A stretch of DNA of 13,917 nt from Candidatus Aerophobota bacterium. Its GTDB lineage: Bacteria > Aerophobota > Aerophobia > Aerophobales > B3-G15. A program made the position numbers and the translations under genes. A model generated the notes under the pieces. It ran no database searches. It worked only from the letters and a program-made list of their open reading frames with translations, and had not been told where the DNA came from. Below are positions 1 to 6,092 of the stretch, piece after piece. The DNA lies in the NCBI GenBank assembly GCA_030607715.1, contig JAUWJM010000030.1, positions 1-13,917 on the forward strand, read 5' to 3'. How positions within the stretch are numbered: the first letter of the stretch is position 1; each line of letters opens with the position of its first letter.

Positions 1-158
1 AATGGATCAGGAATTTTCAATCTTCTACATATTTTCTTTACAAGAGTGTTATCTATCTCAATATGTCTTGGGACCGTCTCTCTAATTCCGTTATTAATAT
101 TTTGAACCAAAGTATGCTTGCTCCCTTCTCTTTTCATAAAACATCCATATTTAATTTT
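1..158 (-). pseudogene. HicA-like toxin, 5'-truncated, runs off left edge
   Basis: The frame read leftwards from 158 to the window edge gives KIKYGCFMKREGSKHT, then VPRHIEIDNTLVKKICRRL and IPDP. This matches the C-terminal two thirds of HicA toxins (type II toxin-antitoxin mRNA interferases, a double-stranded-RNA-binding-like fold): the GSxH(H/T) stretch with the catalytic His, then the VPRH...L.KKI pattern. The first ~10-15 residues of HicA (start Met and first helix) are missing, because an in-frame TAG lies at 159-161, right after tRNA-Ser. An internal ATG at 135-137 has no Shine-Dalgarno site. It therefore looks like a decayed or truncated gene next to a tRNA, but the far end and any hicB partner are outside the window. 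The family call rests on motif recognition only. Confidence 0.55.
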
Positions 159-179
159 CTAATTCTAATTTTGGCTGAT

Positions 180-268
180 TGGCGGAGGGACTGGGACTCG
201 AACCCAGACAGGCTTTCGCCTTTCACCGATTTTCAAGACCGGCTCCTTGCCTATTCGGACACCCCTCC
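180..268 (-). tRNA. tRNA-Ser (anticodon UGA), CCA encoded
   Basis: Read on the minus strand, GGAGGGG at 268-262 pairs with TCCCTCC at 190-184 (the last pair is G-T), followed by discriminator G (183) and an encoded CCA (182-180). The anticodon loop is CTTGAAA, giving anticodon TGA, which reads UCA and other UCN serine codons. A long variable arm (AAGGC/GCCT type hairpin) is present, as expected of a class II tRNA such as tRNA-Ser. The T-arm has CTGGG-TTCGAGT-CCCAG. Length is 89 nt with CCA. It lies directly after the seryl-tRNA synthetase gene, and its 5' half overlaps the end of that reading frame (stop at 223-225). Confidence 0.95.
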
Positions 269-1527
269 TTTTTTATTTCCTTTACACCATTCATATAAGG
301 GTGCAAAACATCGGGAATGCGCACTCTTTCCTTCTCATCCTGGAAGTTCTCTAAAATAGCTACTACAGTTCTTCCTATAGCTAAACCAGAGCCATTTAAG
401 GTATGCATGTAATGAATCAATCCCTTTTCCTTATCCCTGTATCTTATGGAAGCTCTACGGGATTGATAGTCCTCAAAGTTAGAGCAGGTGGATATCTCTA
501 AGAATTTCTTCTGACTGGGAATCCAGACCTCAATGTCGTAGCCAAGAGCAGCGGAGAAACCAAGTTCTTTCCCGCACAATCTTACTACCCGATAGGAAAG
601 CTCCAGTTTTTTCAATACTTCCTCAGCATCTAAAAGAAGTTTTTCCAGCTCTTCATAAGAGGTTTGAGGAGTAGTAAATTTCACCAGTTCTACCTTATTG
701 AACTGATGTTGCCTGATTATCCCTTTGATCTTTTTACCATAGGCTCCTGCTTCTCTGCGAAAGCAAGGAGTATAGGCAACATAAGAAATAGGAAGGTCCT
801 CCTCCTTAAGTATTTCTTCTCTATGTAAATTGGTCACGGGAACTTCGGCTGTGGGAACCAGATAGTAATCGTCTCTTTCGCATTTGTAAAGGTCTTCTCT
901 AAATTTTGGCAACTGTCCTGTTCCTGTGGTAGCTGCTGAGTTAGTCATAAAAGGGGGAAGAATTTCCTGGTAACCTTTAGAAATATGCAAATCCAGCATA
1001 AAGTTAATAAGAGCTCTCTCTAAACGTGCTCCCAGACCTTTGTAAACTACAAAACCTCTTCCAGTAATTTTAGCAGCTCTCTTAAAATCAAGAATGTTTA
1101 AATTTTCCCCAATTTGTTGATGATCCAGGAGAGAAAAATCAAATTTGGGTAACTCACCCCATCTTCTCTCCTCTATATTGTTATTTCCTCCAGGAACATC
1201 GGGGTGAAGCCGATTGGGTAGATTAAGAAGAAAATCAGTGATTTTTCCCTCAAAGTTCCTTCTCTTTTTCTCCAATTCCTTTATCCGAGATGAGAGCTTT
1301 TGTGTTTCTTTAATTATATTTTGAGAGTCTTTTGACCTATCTTTTAGCTGGCTTATCTTATTTGAATATAAATTTTTTGAATGTTTTAGCTCATCGCCTT
1401 TTTTAATACATTTTCTCCTCTGCTCATCTAAAGCAAGAAGAGCGTCCAGATCAGCCTGCATCCCTCTCTTTTTTAAATTTTCCCTCATTATAGCTAAGTT
1501 TCCTCTAATCCATTTTATATCTAACAT
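223..1527 (-). CDS. serS: Seryl-tRNA synthetase
   Basis: Class II aminoacyl-tRNA synthetase that charges tRNA-Ser in the cytoplasm. It has 434 residues, close to the family norm of about 420-430. The N-terminal start MLDIKWIR is typical. Residues ~30-105 are Lys/Glu-rich and form the tRNA-binding coiled-coil arm. The catalytic domain shows motif 2 (CFRREAGAYG then IRQHQFNKVEL) and motif 3 (NGSGLAIGRTVVAILENFQ, ~378-396). The usual C-terminus (VLHPYMNG...) is followed by an unusual tail, KEGCPNRQGAGLENR. Residues 421-434 and the TGA stop are encoded inside the tRNA-Ser gene. ATG start; the preceding ptsH gene ends 5 bp upstream, so translation is probably coupled. A GGAG lies ~13 nt upstream of the ATG, which is weak spacing. 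Confidence 0.96.
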   Translation of the reverse strand: MLDIKWIRGNLAIMRENLKKRGMQADLDALLALDEQRRKCIKKGDELKHSKNLYSNKISQLKDRSKDSQNIIKETQKLSSRIKELEKKRRNFEGKITDFLLNLPNRLHPDVPGGNNNIEERRWGELPKFDFSLLDHQQIGENLNILDFKRAAKITGRGFVVYKGLGARLERALINFMLDLHISKGYQEILPPFMTNSAATTGTGQLPKFREDLYKCERDDYYLVPTAEVPVTNLHREEILKEEDLPISYVAYTPCFRREAGAYGKKIKGIIRQHQFNKVELVKFTTPQTSYEELEKLLLDAEEVLKKLELSYRVVRLCGKELGFSAALGYDIEVWIPSQKKFLEISTCSNFEDYQSRRASIRYRDKEKGLIHYMHTLNGSGLAIGRTVVAILENFQDEKERVRIPDVLHPYMNGVKEIKKEGCPNRQGAGLENR

Positions 1528-1532
1528 ATTGC

Positions 1533-1799
1533 TTACTTTTCTCCAAATTTTTTCTCAATTATTTCTGCTAATGTTGCCACTGCTTCTTTAGCATCAGGAC
1601 CCTCGGCTTTAATTTTAATTTTACTTCCCTTTTCTGCTGATAATAACAAAAGAGACATTATACTTTTTCCATTGGCCTCCTGTCCATCTTTCTCTATCCA
1701 GATTTCCGATTCAAACTTAGAGGCAGCTTCTACCAGCATGGAAGCAGGTCTCACATGTAGTCCAATTTCATTGAATATCTCAACTTCTTTTTCTATCAA
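1533..1799 (-). CDS. ptsH: HPr phosphocarrier protein
   Basis: 88-residue HPr, the normal family length. It carries phosphate from PTS enzyme I to sugar-specific EIIA proteins, or works in regulation where transporters are absent. His15 lies in GLHVRPAS, the phosphorylation site. Ser46 lies in GKSIMSLL, the position targeted by HPr kinase/phosphorylase in Gram-positive and several other phyla. Both are intact. The start codon is TTG (1797-1799). No ATG or GTG fits better, and only a weak AGAG precedes it. It sits between the LysM/LytM gene (16 bp gap) and serS (5 bp gap), so it is probably one transcription unit. No enzyme I or HPr kinase gene is in view, so whether it has a transport or a regulatory role is open. 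Confidence 0.92.
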   Translation of the reverse strand: MIEKEVEIFNEIGLHVRPASMLVEAASKFESEIWIEKDGQEANGKSIMSLLLLSAEKGSKIKIKAEGPDAKEAVATLAEIIEKKFGEK

Positions 1800-1815
1800 A
1801 GTAGATTTTCTCTTT

Positions 1816-2754
1816 TCAGGGAAGATAATCCAGAGGGTTTACTGATTTTCCATCATTTCTTCGCACTTCAAAATGAAGAACTGTGCACTCTACCCATCCC
1901 GTGCTGCCTATTTTAGCAATAAGATCTCCTCTATCTACCACATCACCAAATTCTACTAAGTTAAGTGAATTATGTGTGTAAACGGTCCAGATTCCGAGTT
2001 GACTATGTTCAATGATTAAAGTCCATCCCAGGGACTTACTCCAACCACTATGATAGACTTTACCATCAGCAGGAGCAACAATGATACTTTCTTCAGGAGC
2101 AGAAATATCAATTCCTGAATTCCCTTCCCCAAAATACCTGATTATCTCTCCTTTTAAAGGCCAGATAAGGGAGGGGGCCATCTTCTCTACAAAAGCCTCC
2201 TCTTCTTTAGAGTTTTGTGCAGTGTTTATACTTTCGGGCAAGGTTACCATTTGTTCTGAAGCAGGTATAGTTTCCTCAGGAAAATCTTTCCCCCTTTCTT
2301 TTTTTAGGTCTGATACATCTATTTCTCTAACTTCTTTGGCGCCAGGAATGAAAAGCCTCTGATCTATTTTGATCTGGGTTGGGTCAGATATATGGTTAAG
2401 ACGGCAGATTTCTTCTTGCGAAACCCTGTAAGCCTTAGAGATACGATAGAGATTCTCGTATTTTTTAACCGTATGATATACTCCCTGTACTTTTACAGGG
2501 ATTATAAGTTTTTGTCCTGGGTAAATTTCATCCCCTGAAAGATTGTTTCTCTCCTTAATTTCTCTCCAGGGGACTTCATAATATTCGCTTATTTCATAAC
2601 GTTCGCTAATTTCGTAAAGGGTTTCCCCTCTTTTTACAATATGATACCGAAAATAGGAAATAGTTTCAGCAAACAGCGAAGAATAAGCAAGAGTTATACT
2701 TAAGCAAATTATCAAAATAAAAATTACTGGTAAAATCTTTTGACCCATGTTCAT
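1816..2754 (-). CDS. NlpD/EnvC-like envelope protein: signal peptide, two LysM, degenerate LytM (M23)
   Basis: Peptidoglycan-binding envelope protein of ~312 residues. From the ATG at 2752-2754 (or 2746-2748) there is a signal peptide: MGQK, a hydrophobic ILPVIFILIICLSI core, then a LFA cleavage-like end. Two LysM repeats follow (YHIVKRGETLYEIS...PGQKLIIP and YHTVKKYENLYRIS...RLFIP), then a Glu-rich linker, then a LytM/M23 domain over the last ~115 residues. The M23 metal site is broken. The usual HxxxD reads NSGID, and the usual HLH reads VLH; only the Asp, the YTH histidine and the final His remain. This fits a non-catalytic amidase activator such as NlpD/EnvC rather than an endopeptidase. 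A GTG at 2821-2823 opens the frame further, but it lies at the repeat boundary, would add 23 residues before the signal peptide, and its AGGAG directly abuts it. The start is therefore uncertain. Confidence 0.87.
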   Translation of the reverse strand: MNMGQKILPVIFILIICLSITLAYSSLFAETISYFRYHIVKRGETLYEISERYEISEYYEVPWREIKERNNLSGDEIYPGQKLIIPVKVQGVYHTVKKYENLYRISKAYRVSQEEICRLNHISDPTQIKIDQRLFIPGAKEVREIDVSDLKKERGKDFPEETIPASEQMVTLPESINTAQNSKEEEAFVEKMAPSLIWPLKGEIIRYFGEGNSGIDISAPEESIIVAPADGKVYHSGWSKSLGWTLIIEHSQLGIWTVYTHNSLNLVEFGDVVDRGDLIAKIGSTGWVECTVLHFEVRRNDGKSVNPLDYLP

Positions 2755-2826
2755 GGCGATTCTTATTTTACCTTCATTACTTTTCCCAGAAGTCAGTTTA
2801 TTTTCCCTTGGGATTTCGCTCACTCC

Positions 2827-2894
2827 TCATCCACTGGATGCGTTCGGCTCGGCTTCAAATCCCACATAAAATTTTAATCGGGATGGTGGGATTT
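2827..2894 (-). repeat. 68-bp direct repeat, copy distal to tRNA-Pro
   Basis: Identical base for base to 2964-3031, with an offset of 137 bp. It includes a copy of the last 16 nt of tRNA-Pro (AAATCCCACCATCCCG, minus sense) and its 3' flank. It also holds a short palindrome, CATCC-ACT-GGATG, and an inverted repeat of 9 bp (2857-2865 with 2886-2894). This copy is not part of a tRNA, since AAAAAA replaces the T-loop sequence. It ends just before the LysM/LytM gene. Confidence 0.9.
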
Positions 2895-2963
2895 TTTCTC
2901 CTCCGTCGCTTCGCTCCTCCCCCGAAACCTGCCGGCCTCACTGCCGTTCGCTTTGCTCACTTT
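2895..2963. other. Spacer between the two tRNA-derived repeats
   Basis: Non-coding 69 bp, visibly more GC-rich than the surroundings. It contains short self-similar words (TCGCTTCGCTCC, GTTCGCTTTGCTCAC). A GCTCACT word comes just before each repeat copy, suggesting that the repeated unit was somewhat longer than the exact 68 bp and that one ~137-bp unit was tandemly duplicated and then diverged. Confidence 0.6.
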
Positions 2964-3031
2964 TCATCCACTGGATGCGTTCGGCTCGGCTTCAAATCCC
3001 ACATAAAATTTTAATCGGGATGGTGGGATTT
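2964..3031 (-). repeat. 68-bp direct repeat, copy overlapping the tRNA-Pro 3' end
   Basis: Second exact copy of the 68-bp repeat. Positions 3016-3031 are the 3' end of tRNA-Pro; the rest is 3' flank. Within it, 2991-3002 (TTCAAATCCCAC) is the exact inverted complement of 3023-3034, the T-loop and 3' T-stem of the tRNA. This makes a 12-bp stem with a 20-nt loop that would compete with normal tRNA folding. Confidence 0.9.
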
Positions 3032-3089
3032 GAACCCACGACCTCCTACCCCCGAAGCAGGCGCGCTTACCAGACTGCGCTACATCCCG
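3015..3089 (-). tRNA. tRNA-Pro (anticodon CGG), CCA not encoded
   Basis: On the minus strand, CGGGATG (3089-3083) pairs with CATCCCG (3022-3016), and the discriminator is A at 3015. The D-stem is GCGC/GCGC. The anticodon stem CCTGC/GTAGG encloses TTCGGGG, giving anticodon CGG (reads CCG). The T-arm is GTGGG-TTCAAAT-CCCAC. A first base C is normal for bacterial tRNA-Pro. After the discriminator comes TTAAAA, so CCA must be added by the CCA-adding enzyme, unlike tRNA-Ser in the same window. The 5' end overlaps the stop codon of the upstream COG2426 gene (TAG = tRNA bases 8-10). Confidence 0.95.
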
Positions 3090-3580
3090 GTAAATATCTT
3101 TAAAGCTCCCAGTATTCCCAGGCTTCCCAGAAGAACAATGACTCCTGCTATACATATCCCGGTGAGAATGGCTGGAAAAGCATATTTAATAGGAACAGAT
3201 AATAGAGAACTAACTATGCTTCCCGTCCATGCTCCAGTAAAAGGCAAAGGTATAGCTACTAATAGTATAATTCCAGCTATACTGTACTTTTTTACTATCC
3301 TTTTCTTTTTCTCCATTCTATCTGTTAACCAATTAAATACTCTTAGACCTATTTTATATCTCTTAGCTGCTCTTGATAAGACCTTAAGACCAAGCAAAAG
3401 AGGAATTACCGGGAGTATATTTCCTGCTACACTTGTCAGGTAAGCCTTACCTGGTGAAATTCCTTGAGATATGGCAAAAGGAAGACCACCACGTAGCTCA
3501 GCTATAGGGAGCATACTTATAAAGAAAGTTAAAAATTCCTGAGAACGAAACCATTCAATCAATCTCTTCTCCCCATCCAT
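3080..3580 (-). CDS. COG2426 / small multidrug export family membrane protein
   Basis: 166-residue integral membrane protein of the PF06695 (COG2426) family. The family is annotated as putative small multidrug export, but its true substrate is not established. The family signature PIAELRGGLPFAI (25-37) follows a first hydrophobic segment, and a second re-entrant-like motif, IPLPFTGAWTGS, lies near 109-120. Three to four further hydrophobic stretches (e.g. GIILLVAI, AGVIVLLGSLGILGAL) support membrane location. The ATG at 3578-3580 has AGGA 6-7 nt upstream and overlaps the end of pcm by 26 nt, so translation is probably coupled. The last codon and the TAG stop lie in tRNA-Pro (overlap 3080-3089). 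Confidence 0.88.
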   Translation of the reverse strand: MDGEKRLIEWFRSQEFLTFFISMLPIAELRGGLPFAISQGISPGKAYLTSVAGNILPVIPLLLGLKVLSRAAKRYKIGLRVFNWLTDRMEKKKRIVKKYSIAGIILLVAIPLPFTGAWTGSIVSSLLSVPIKYAFPAILTGICIAGVIVLLGSLGILGALKIFTGM

Positions 3581-4205
3581 ATTTTCCTATTAAGGGAACA
3601 AAAATACATCTTTCCACTGTTTGGGTGATTATTTCCTCTTTTTTCTTCTCGATTACTTTTAACTCCTGAGAATAAGCATTTCCCACTGGAATAACCATTA
3701 TCCCATTTTTTTTTAGTTGATGGATTAAAGAAATTGGAATATCTTTAGCTCCAGCCGTTACTATTATTCTATCATAAGGAGAAAACTCCTCCCATCCCAG
3801 GGTTCCATTACCAACAAAAATCTTGACATTATTATAGTTTTGTTCTCTTAGAAGTCCCTGTGCTCTTTGAGCAAAAATCTTTATTCTTTCCACACTGTAA
3901 ACTTCCTTGCTCAACAGTGCTAAAATAGCTGTTTGGTAGCCTGACCCCGTGCCTATCTCTAAAACTTTTTCTTCCCCTTTTAGTTTTAGGCATTGTGTCA
4001 TTAAGGCAACCATGTAAGGTTGAGAGATAGTCTGACCTTCTCCTATGGAAAGAGGAAAATCTCCGTAAGCATCTTCTCGAAACTCTTCAGGAATAAATCT
4101 CTCTCGAGGTACTTGAAGAAAAGCTGACAGTACCCTCTTATCCTTAATTCCTCGAGAGATAAGCTGTTTTTTTACCATCTTCTCTCGAAGCCTTTGATAG
4201 TCCAA
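3555..4205 (-). CDS. pcm: Protein-L-isoaspartate O-methyltransferase
   Basis: 216 residues, the usual PIMT length. It uses S-adenosylmethionine to methylate L-isoaspartyl residues in age-damaged proteins, starting their repair. The PIMT-specific GQTISQPYMVALM (57-69, with the conserved active-site Ser61) is followed by the SAM-binding motif I VLEIGTGSGYQTA (81-93), then VYSVER (motif II region) and IIVTAGAKDIP. The start is TTG (4203-4205) and is well supported by GGAGG ten nt upstream. Downstream it overlaps the COG2426 gene. The nearby NlpD-like gene recalls the pcm-nlpD clustering of gammaproteobacteria, although here a membrane protein, a tRNA and repeats lie between. Confidence 0.94.
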   Translation of the reverse strand: MDYQRLREKMVKKQLISRGIKDKRVLSAFLQVPRERFIPEEFREDAYGDFPLSIGEGQTISQPYMVALMTQCLKLKGEEKVLEIGTGSGYQTAILALLSKEVYSVERIKIFAQRAQGLLREQNYNNVKIFVGNGTLGWEEFSPYDRIIVTAGAKDIPISLIHQLKKNGIMVIPVGNAYSQELKVIEKKKEEIITQTVERCIFVPLIGKYGWGEEID

Positions 4206-4258
4206 TCTATCTTTTCCTCCAACTATTTATTTTAGTATAAAAGCCCAATTTGTCAAAT

Positions 4259-4747
4259 TTATTTTTTCTTTAAAAGAATCTTCTTTAGCTTTTTATCCTT
4301 AACCAAGATTCTATTTAGAATTTGATGCAGAGCCCCATCTTCTATTTTATTTAATTTATTTTCTATCTCCCTCAATTCCCACTCCTCCAGTTTCATTCTT
4401 CTTATTCTCCAGTTTTTTGCTGGCCCCCGGATATTTCTATGTTTTACTTTGCCTAATCTTAAGTATATATCCTTAATTACTTCTTTTCCTTGCTTCTGAT
4501 TGAGTTCCGAGATTATCTTTTTTTTAAAATAGGTAATCTGGGTCAGCCATCCGGAATTGTCAACTACTACAAATAAATTCCCATTCCTCACTCGCAAAGG
4601 ATAGGTGTGTTTCTCAATTTTTTCACCAACCGCTTCTTTCCAATCCCTTAAAGCCTTAAGTTCTCTTAATTTCTTATTTATCCCAAATCGGGTAAAAACT
4701 CTTTCCAGCACTTCATCTATACAAGAAGGAAAGTTATCTCTTTTCAT
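4259..4747 (-). CDS. dciA: DUF721 / DciA-family replicative helicase operator
   Basis: 162 residues. The N-terminal ~105 residues match the DUF721/DciA pattern: a short helix (LERVFTRFGI), then LRDWKEAVGEKIEKHTYPL, then GNLFVVVDNSGWLTQITYFK and a helix ending in LN. DciA loads or recruits the replicative helicase DnaB in bacteria lacking DnaC/DnaI. The C-terminal third is Lys/Arg-rich, like the disordered tails of some homologues, but not recognisable in detail. ATG start with only a weak purine stretch (AAAGAGAAAA) upstream. dnaN lies upstream on the same strand, separated by a 218-bp gap; DUF721 genes often lie in the dnaA-dnaN-recF-gyrB neighbourhood, which supports the call. Confidence 0.82.
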   Translation of the reverse strand: MKRDNFPSCIDEVLERVFTRFGINKKLRELKALRDWKEAVGEKIEKHTYPLRVRNGNLFVVVDNSGWLTQITYFKKKIISELNQKQGKEVIKDIYLRLGKVKHRNIRGPAKNWRIRRMKLEEWELREIENKLNKIEDGALHQILNRILVKDKKLKKILLKKK

Positions 4748-4965
4748 TGTTTTCTCTTTTGATTTTGGAAGGAATAATACAAGATAGCTGATAGCTCATG
4801 GCTCATAGGAAATTCAAAAATCTTTCAGAAAAACCATTAAATTTTTTATTTTTTTCTCTTTTCTAAGGAATTATTGAAATTCCGATGCTTTTAAATAGAC
4901 ATGGAAAAGTTTCAGATAAAGGTAAGAAAATTTCGAATTCCGATGCGAAAATTAAACTCAATTTT
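4748..4965. other. Intergenic dnaN-dciA with short repeats
   Basis: 218 bp, very AT-rich, no gene seen. It holds two things. At 4783-4809 there is a heptamer-like run (GATAGCT GATAGCT CATGGCT CAT). The 11-bp word AATTCCGATGC occurs twice, at 4878-4888 and 4936-4946; the second copy is flanked by AATTTCG and CGAAAATT arms that can pair. No DnaA-box-like TTATCCACA is present, so nothing suggests an origin. I see no strong GC-rich terminator or consensus promoter. Confidence 0.55.
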
Positions 4966-6069
4966 TTATGATACTTCCTCCTCTCTTATCTTTATGGGCA
5001 TTACCACATATGCATAATCCTCCCCTGTTTCTGGATACAGCACTCCTGGATTCTCCCAATCAATTAACCGCACTCGAACTAAATTTGTCCCTATAACTTT
5101 AAGAAGATCAATAAGGTAAGCAGAATTGAAACCAATTTCTATTTCCCCTCTTCTCTCTACTTTAACCGGGATTTCTTCATAGGCACTGCCTACCTCAGCA
5201 GAAACAGCGCTAATATGAAGCCTCTCTCCCTTTAAATTGAATTTAAGGAGATGGGATTTCTCTTCACTTAACAGAGAAACTCTCCTTATCGCCCCTAACA
5301 ATTCTTTTCTTTCTACCAGAATATTTATATTGTATCCCTCAGGGAAGACTCTCTCGTAGTCAGGAAACTTTGCGTCGATTAGCTGAGAAATTAAAAGAGT
5401 CTGAGGAGTCTGAAAGAAAATTTGATTTTCTCCTAATCCAATTTTAACTTCTCCTTCTCTTCCCAGTATTGGCAAAAGCTGTTGCACAGCTTGTAAAGGG
5501 ATTAGAGCTTTTAGGGAAGATTTAATAGAGTAGGGAATTTTGATGAAGGCCAGTCTTCGGCCATCTGTAGCTATTAGCTTAAGCTCCTCTCCCTCTCCTT
5601 CTAAATAAATACCATTTAGATTTTGCCTGGTTTCGTCTGTAGAGGCGGCAAAGATAGTTTTTTGAAACATATCTTTAAGAGTAATTTGGGGAAGTGAGAA
5701 ACTCTCCTTTCCTATGGAAGGGAATTCGGGGAATTCGGTGCTGCTAAGGCCAAGAAGGTTAAACTTAGCCTCTTTGCACTTTAAAGTTAGCCTGTTTTCC
5801 TCAGTTTCTAAATAAATCTCACCCTGCAGAAGTTCCCGAACAATAGAAAATATCTTCTCACCGGGCAGGCAAATTTGCCCTTCCTCTTCTGTTTCACATG
5901 TAAAATTGGAACGGATAGTAGTTTCCAGATTAGTAGCTGTTAATTCAACTAATTCTTTCTTAGCTGACATTAAGATATGGGAAAGAATGGGAAGGGTAGT
6001 GCTGGTTAGAGCGTTCTGAACAGATCTTAATGCTTCAAAAATGTCTTCCTTACCGCAAGCTATCTTCAT
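4966..6069 (-). CDS. dnaN: DNA polymerase III beta subunit (sliding clamp)
   Basis: 367 residues, the usual length. As a dimeric ring it tethers DNA polymerase III and other partners to DNA. Three repeated clamp domains can be followed. The N-terminal one carries ALTSTTLPILSHILM; the second has STDETRQNLNGIYLE and the signature ATDGRRLAFIK; the third ends with YAYVVMPIKI, the C-terminal MP(M/I) motif that lines the partner-binding pocket. ATG start with GAGGT six nt upstream. It follows the broken xylulokinase frame by only 23 bp, so it may depend on the xylB promoter at 7693-7720 or on a promoter inside xylB. dnaA is not next to it, which is atypical. Confidence 0.96.
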   Translation of the reverse strand: MKIACGKEDIFEALRSVQNALTSTTLPILSHILMSAKKELVELTATNLETTIRSNFTCETEEEGQICLPGEKIFSIVRELLQGEIYLETEENRLTLKCKEAKFNLLGLSSTEFPEFPSIGKESFSLPQITLKDMFQKTIFAASTDETRQNLNGIYLEGEGEELKLIATDGRRLAFIKIPYSIKSSLKALIPLQAVQQLLPILGREGEVKIGLGENQIFFQTPQTLLISQLIDAKFPDYERVFPEGYNINILVERKELLGAIRRVSLLSEEKSHLLKFNLKGERLHISAVSAEVGSAYEEIPVKVERRGEIEIGFNSAYLIDLLKVIGTNLVRVRLIDWENPGVLYPETGEDYAYVVMPIKIREEEVS

Positions 6070-6092
6070 AATTTTACCTCAAATTCCTTTGA

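Noticed and set aside
2821..2823. GTG as the start of the LysM/LytM gene
   Set aside because: It lies at the edge of a duplicated repeat, its purine-rich site abuts the codon with no spacing, and it adds 23 residues in front of a good signal peptide. Kept only as an alternative.
2808..3014. Small plus-strand and minus-strand open frames across the repeat patch
   Set aside because: They consist of the duplicated tRNA-derived sequence, show no family motif and no Shine-Dalgarno, and overlap tRNA-Pro.
4748..4965. Replication origin near dnaN
   Set aside because: No TTATCCACA-like DnaA boxes and no dnaA gene; only AT-richness and short words.
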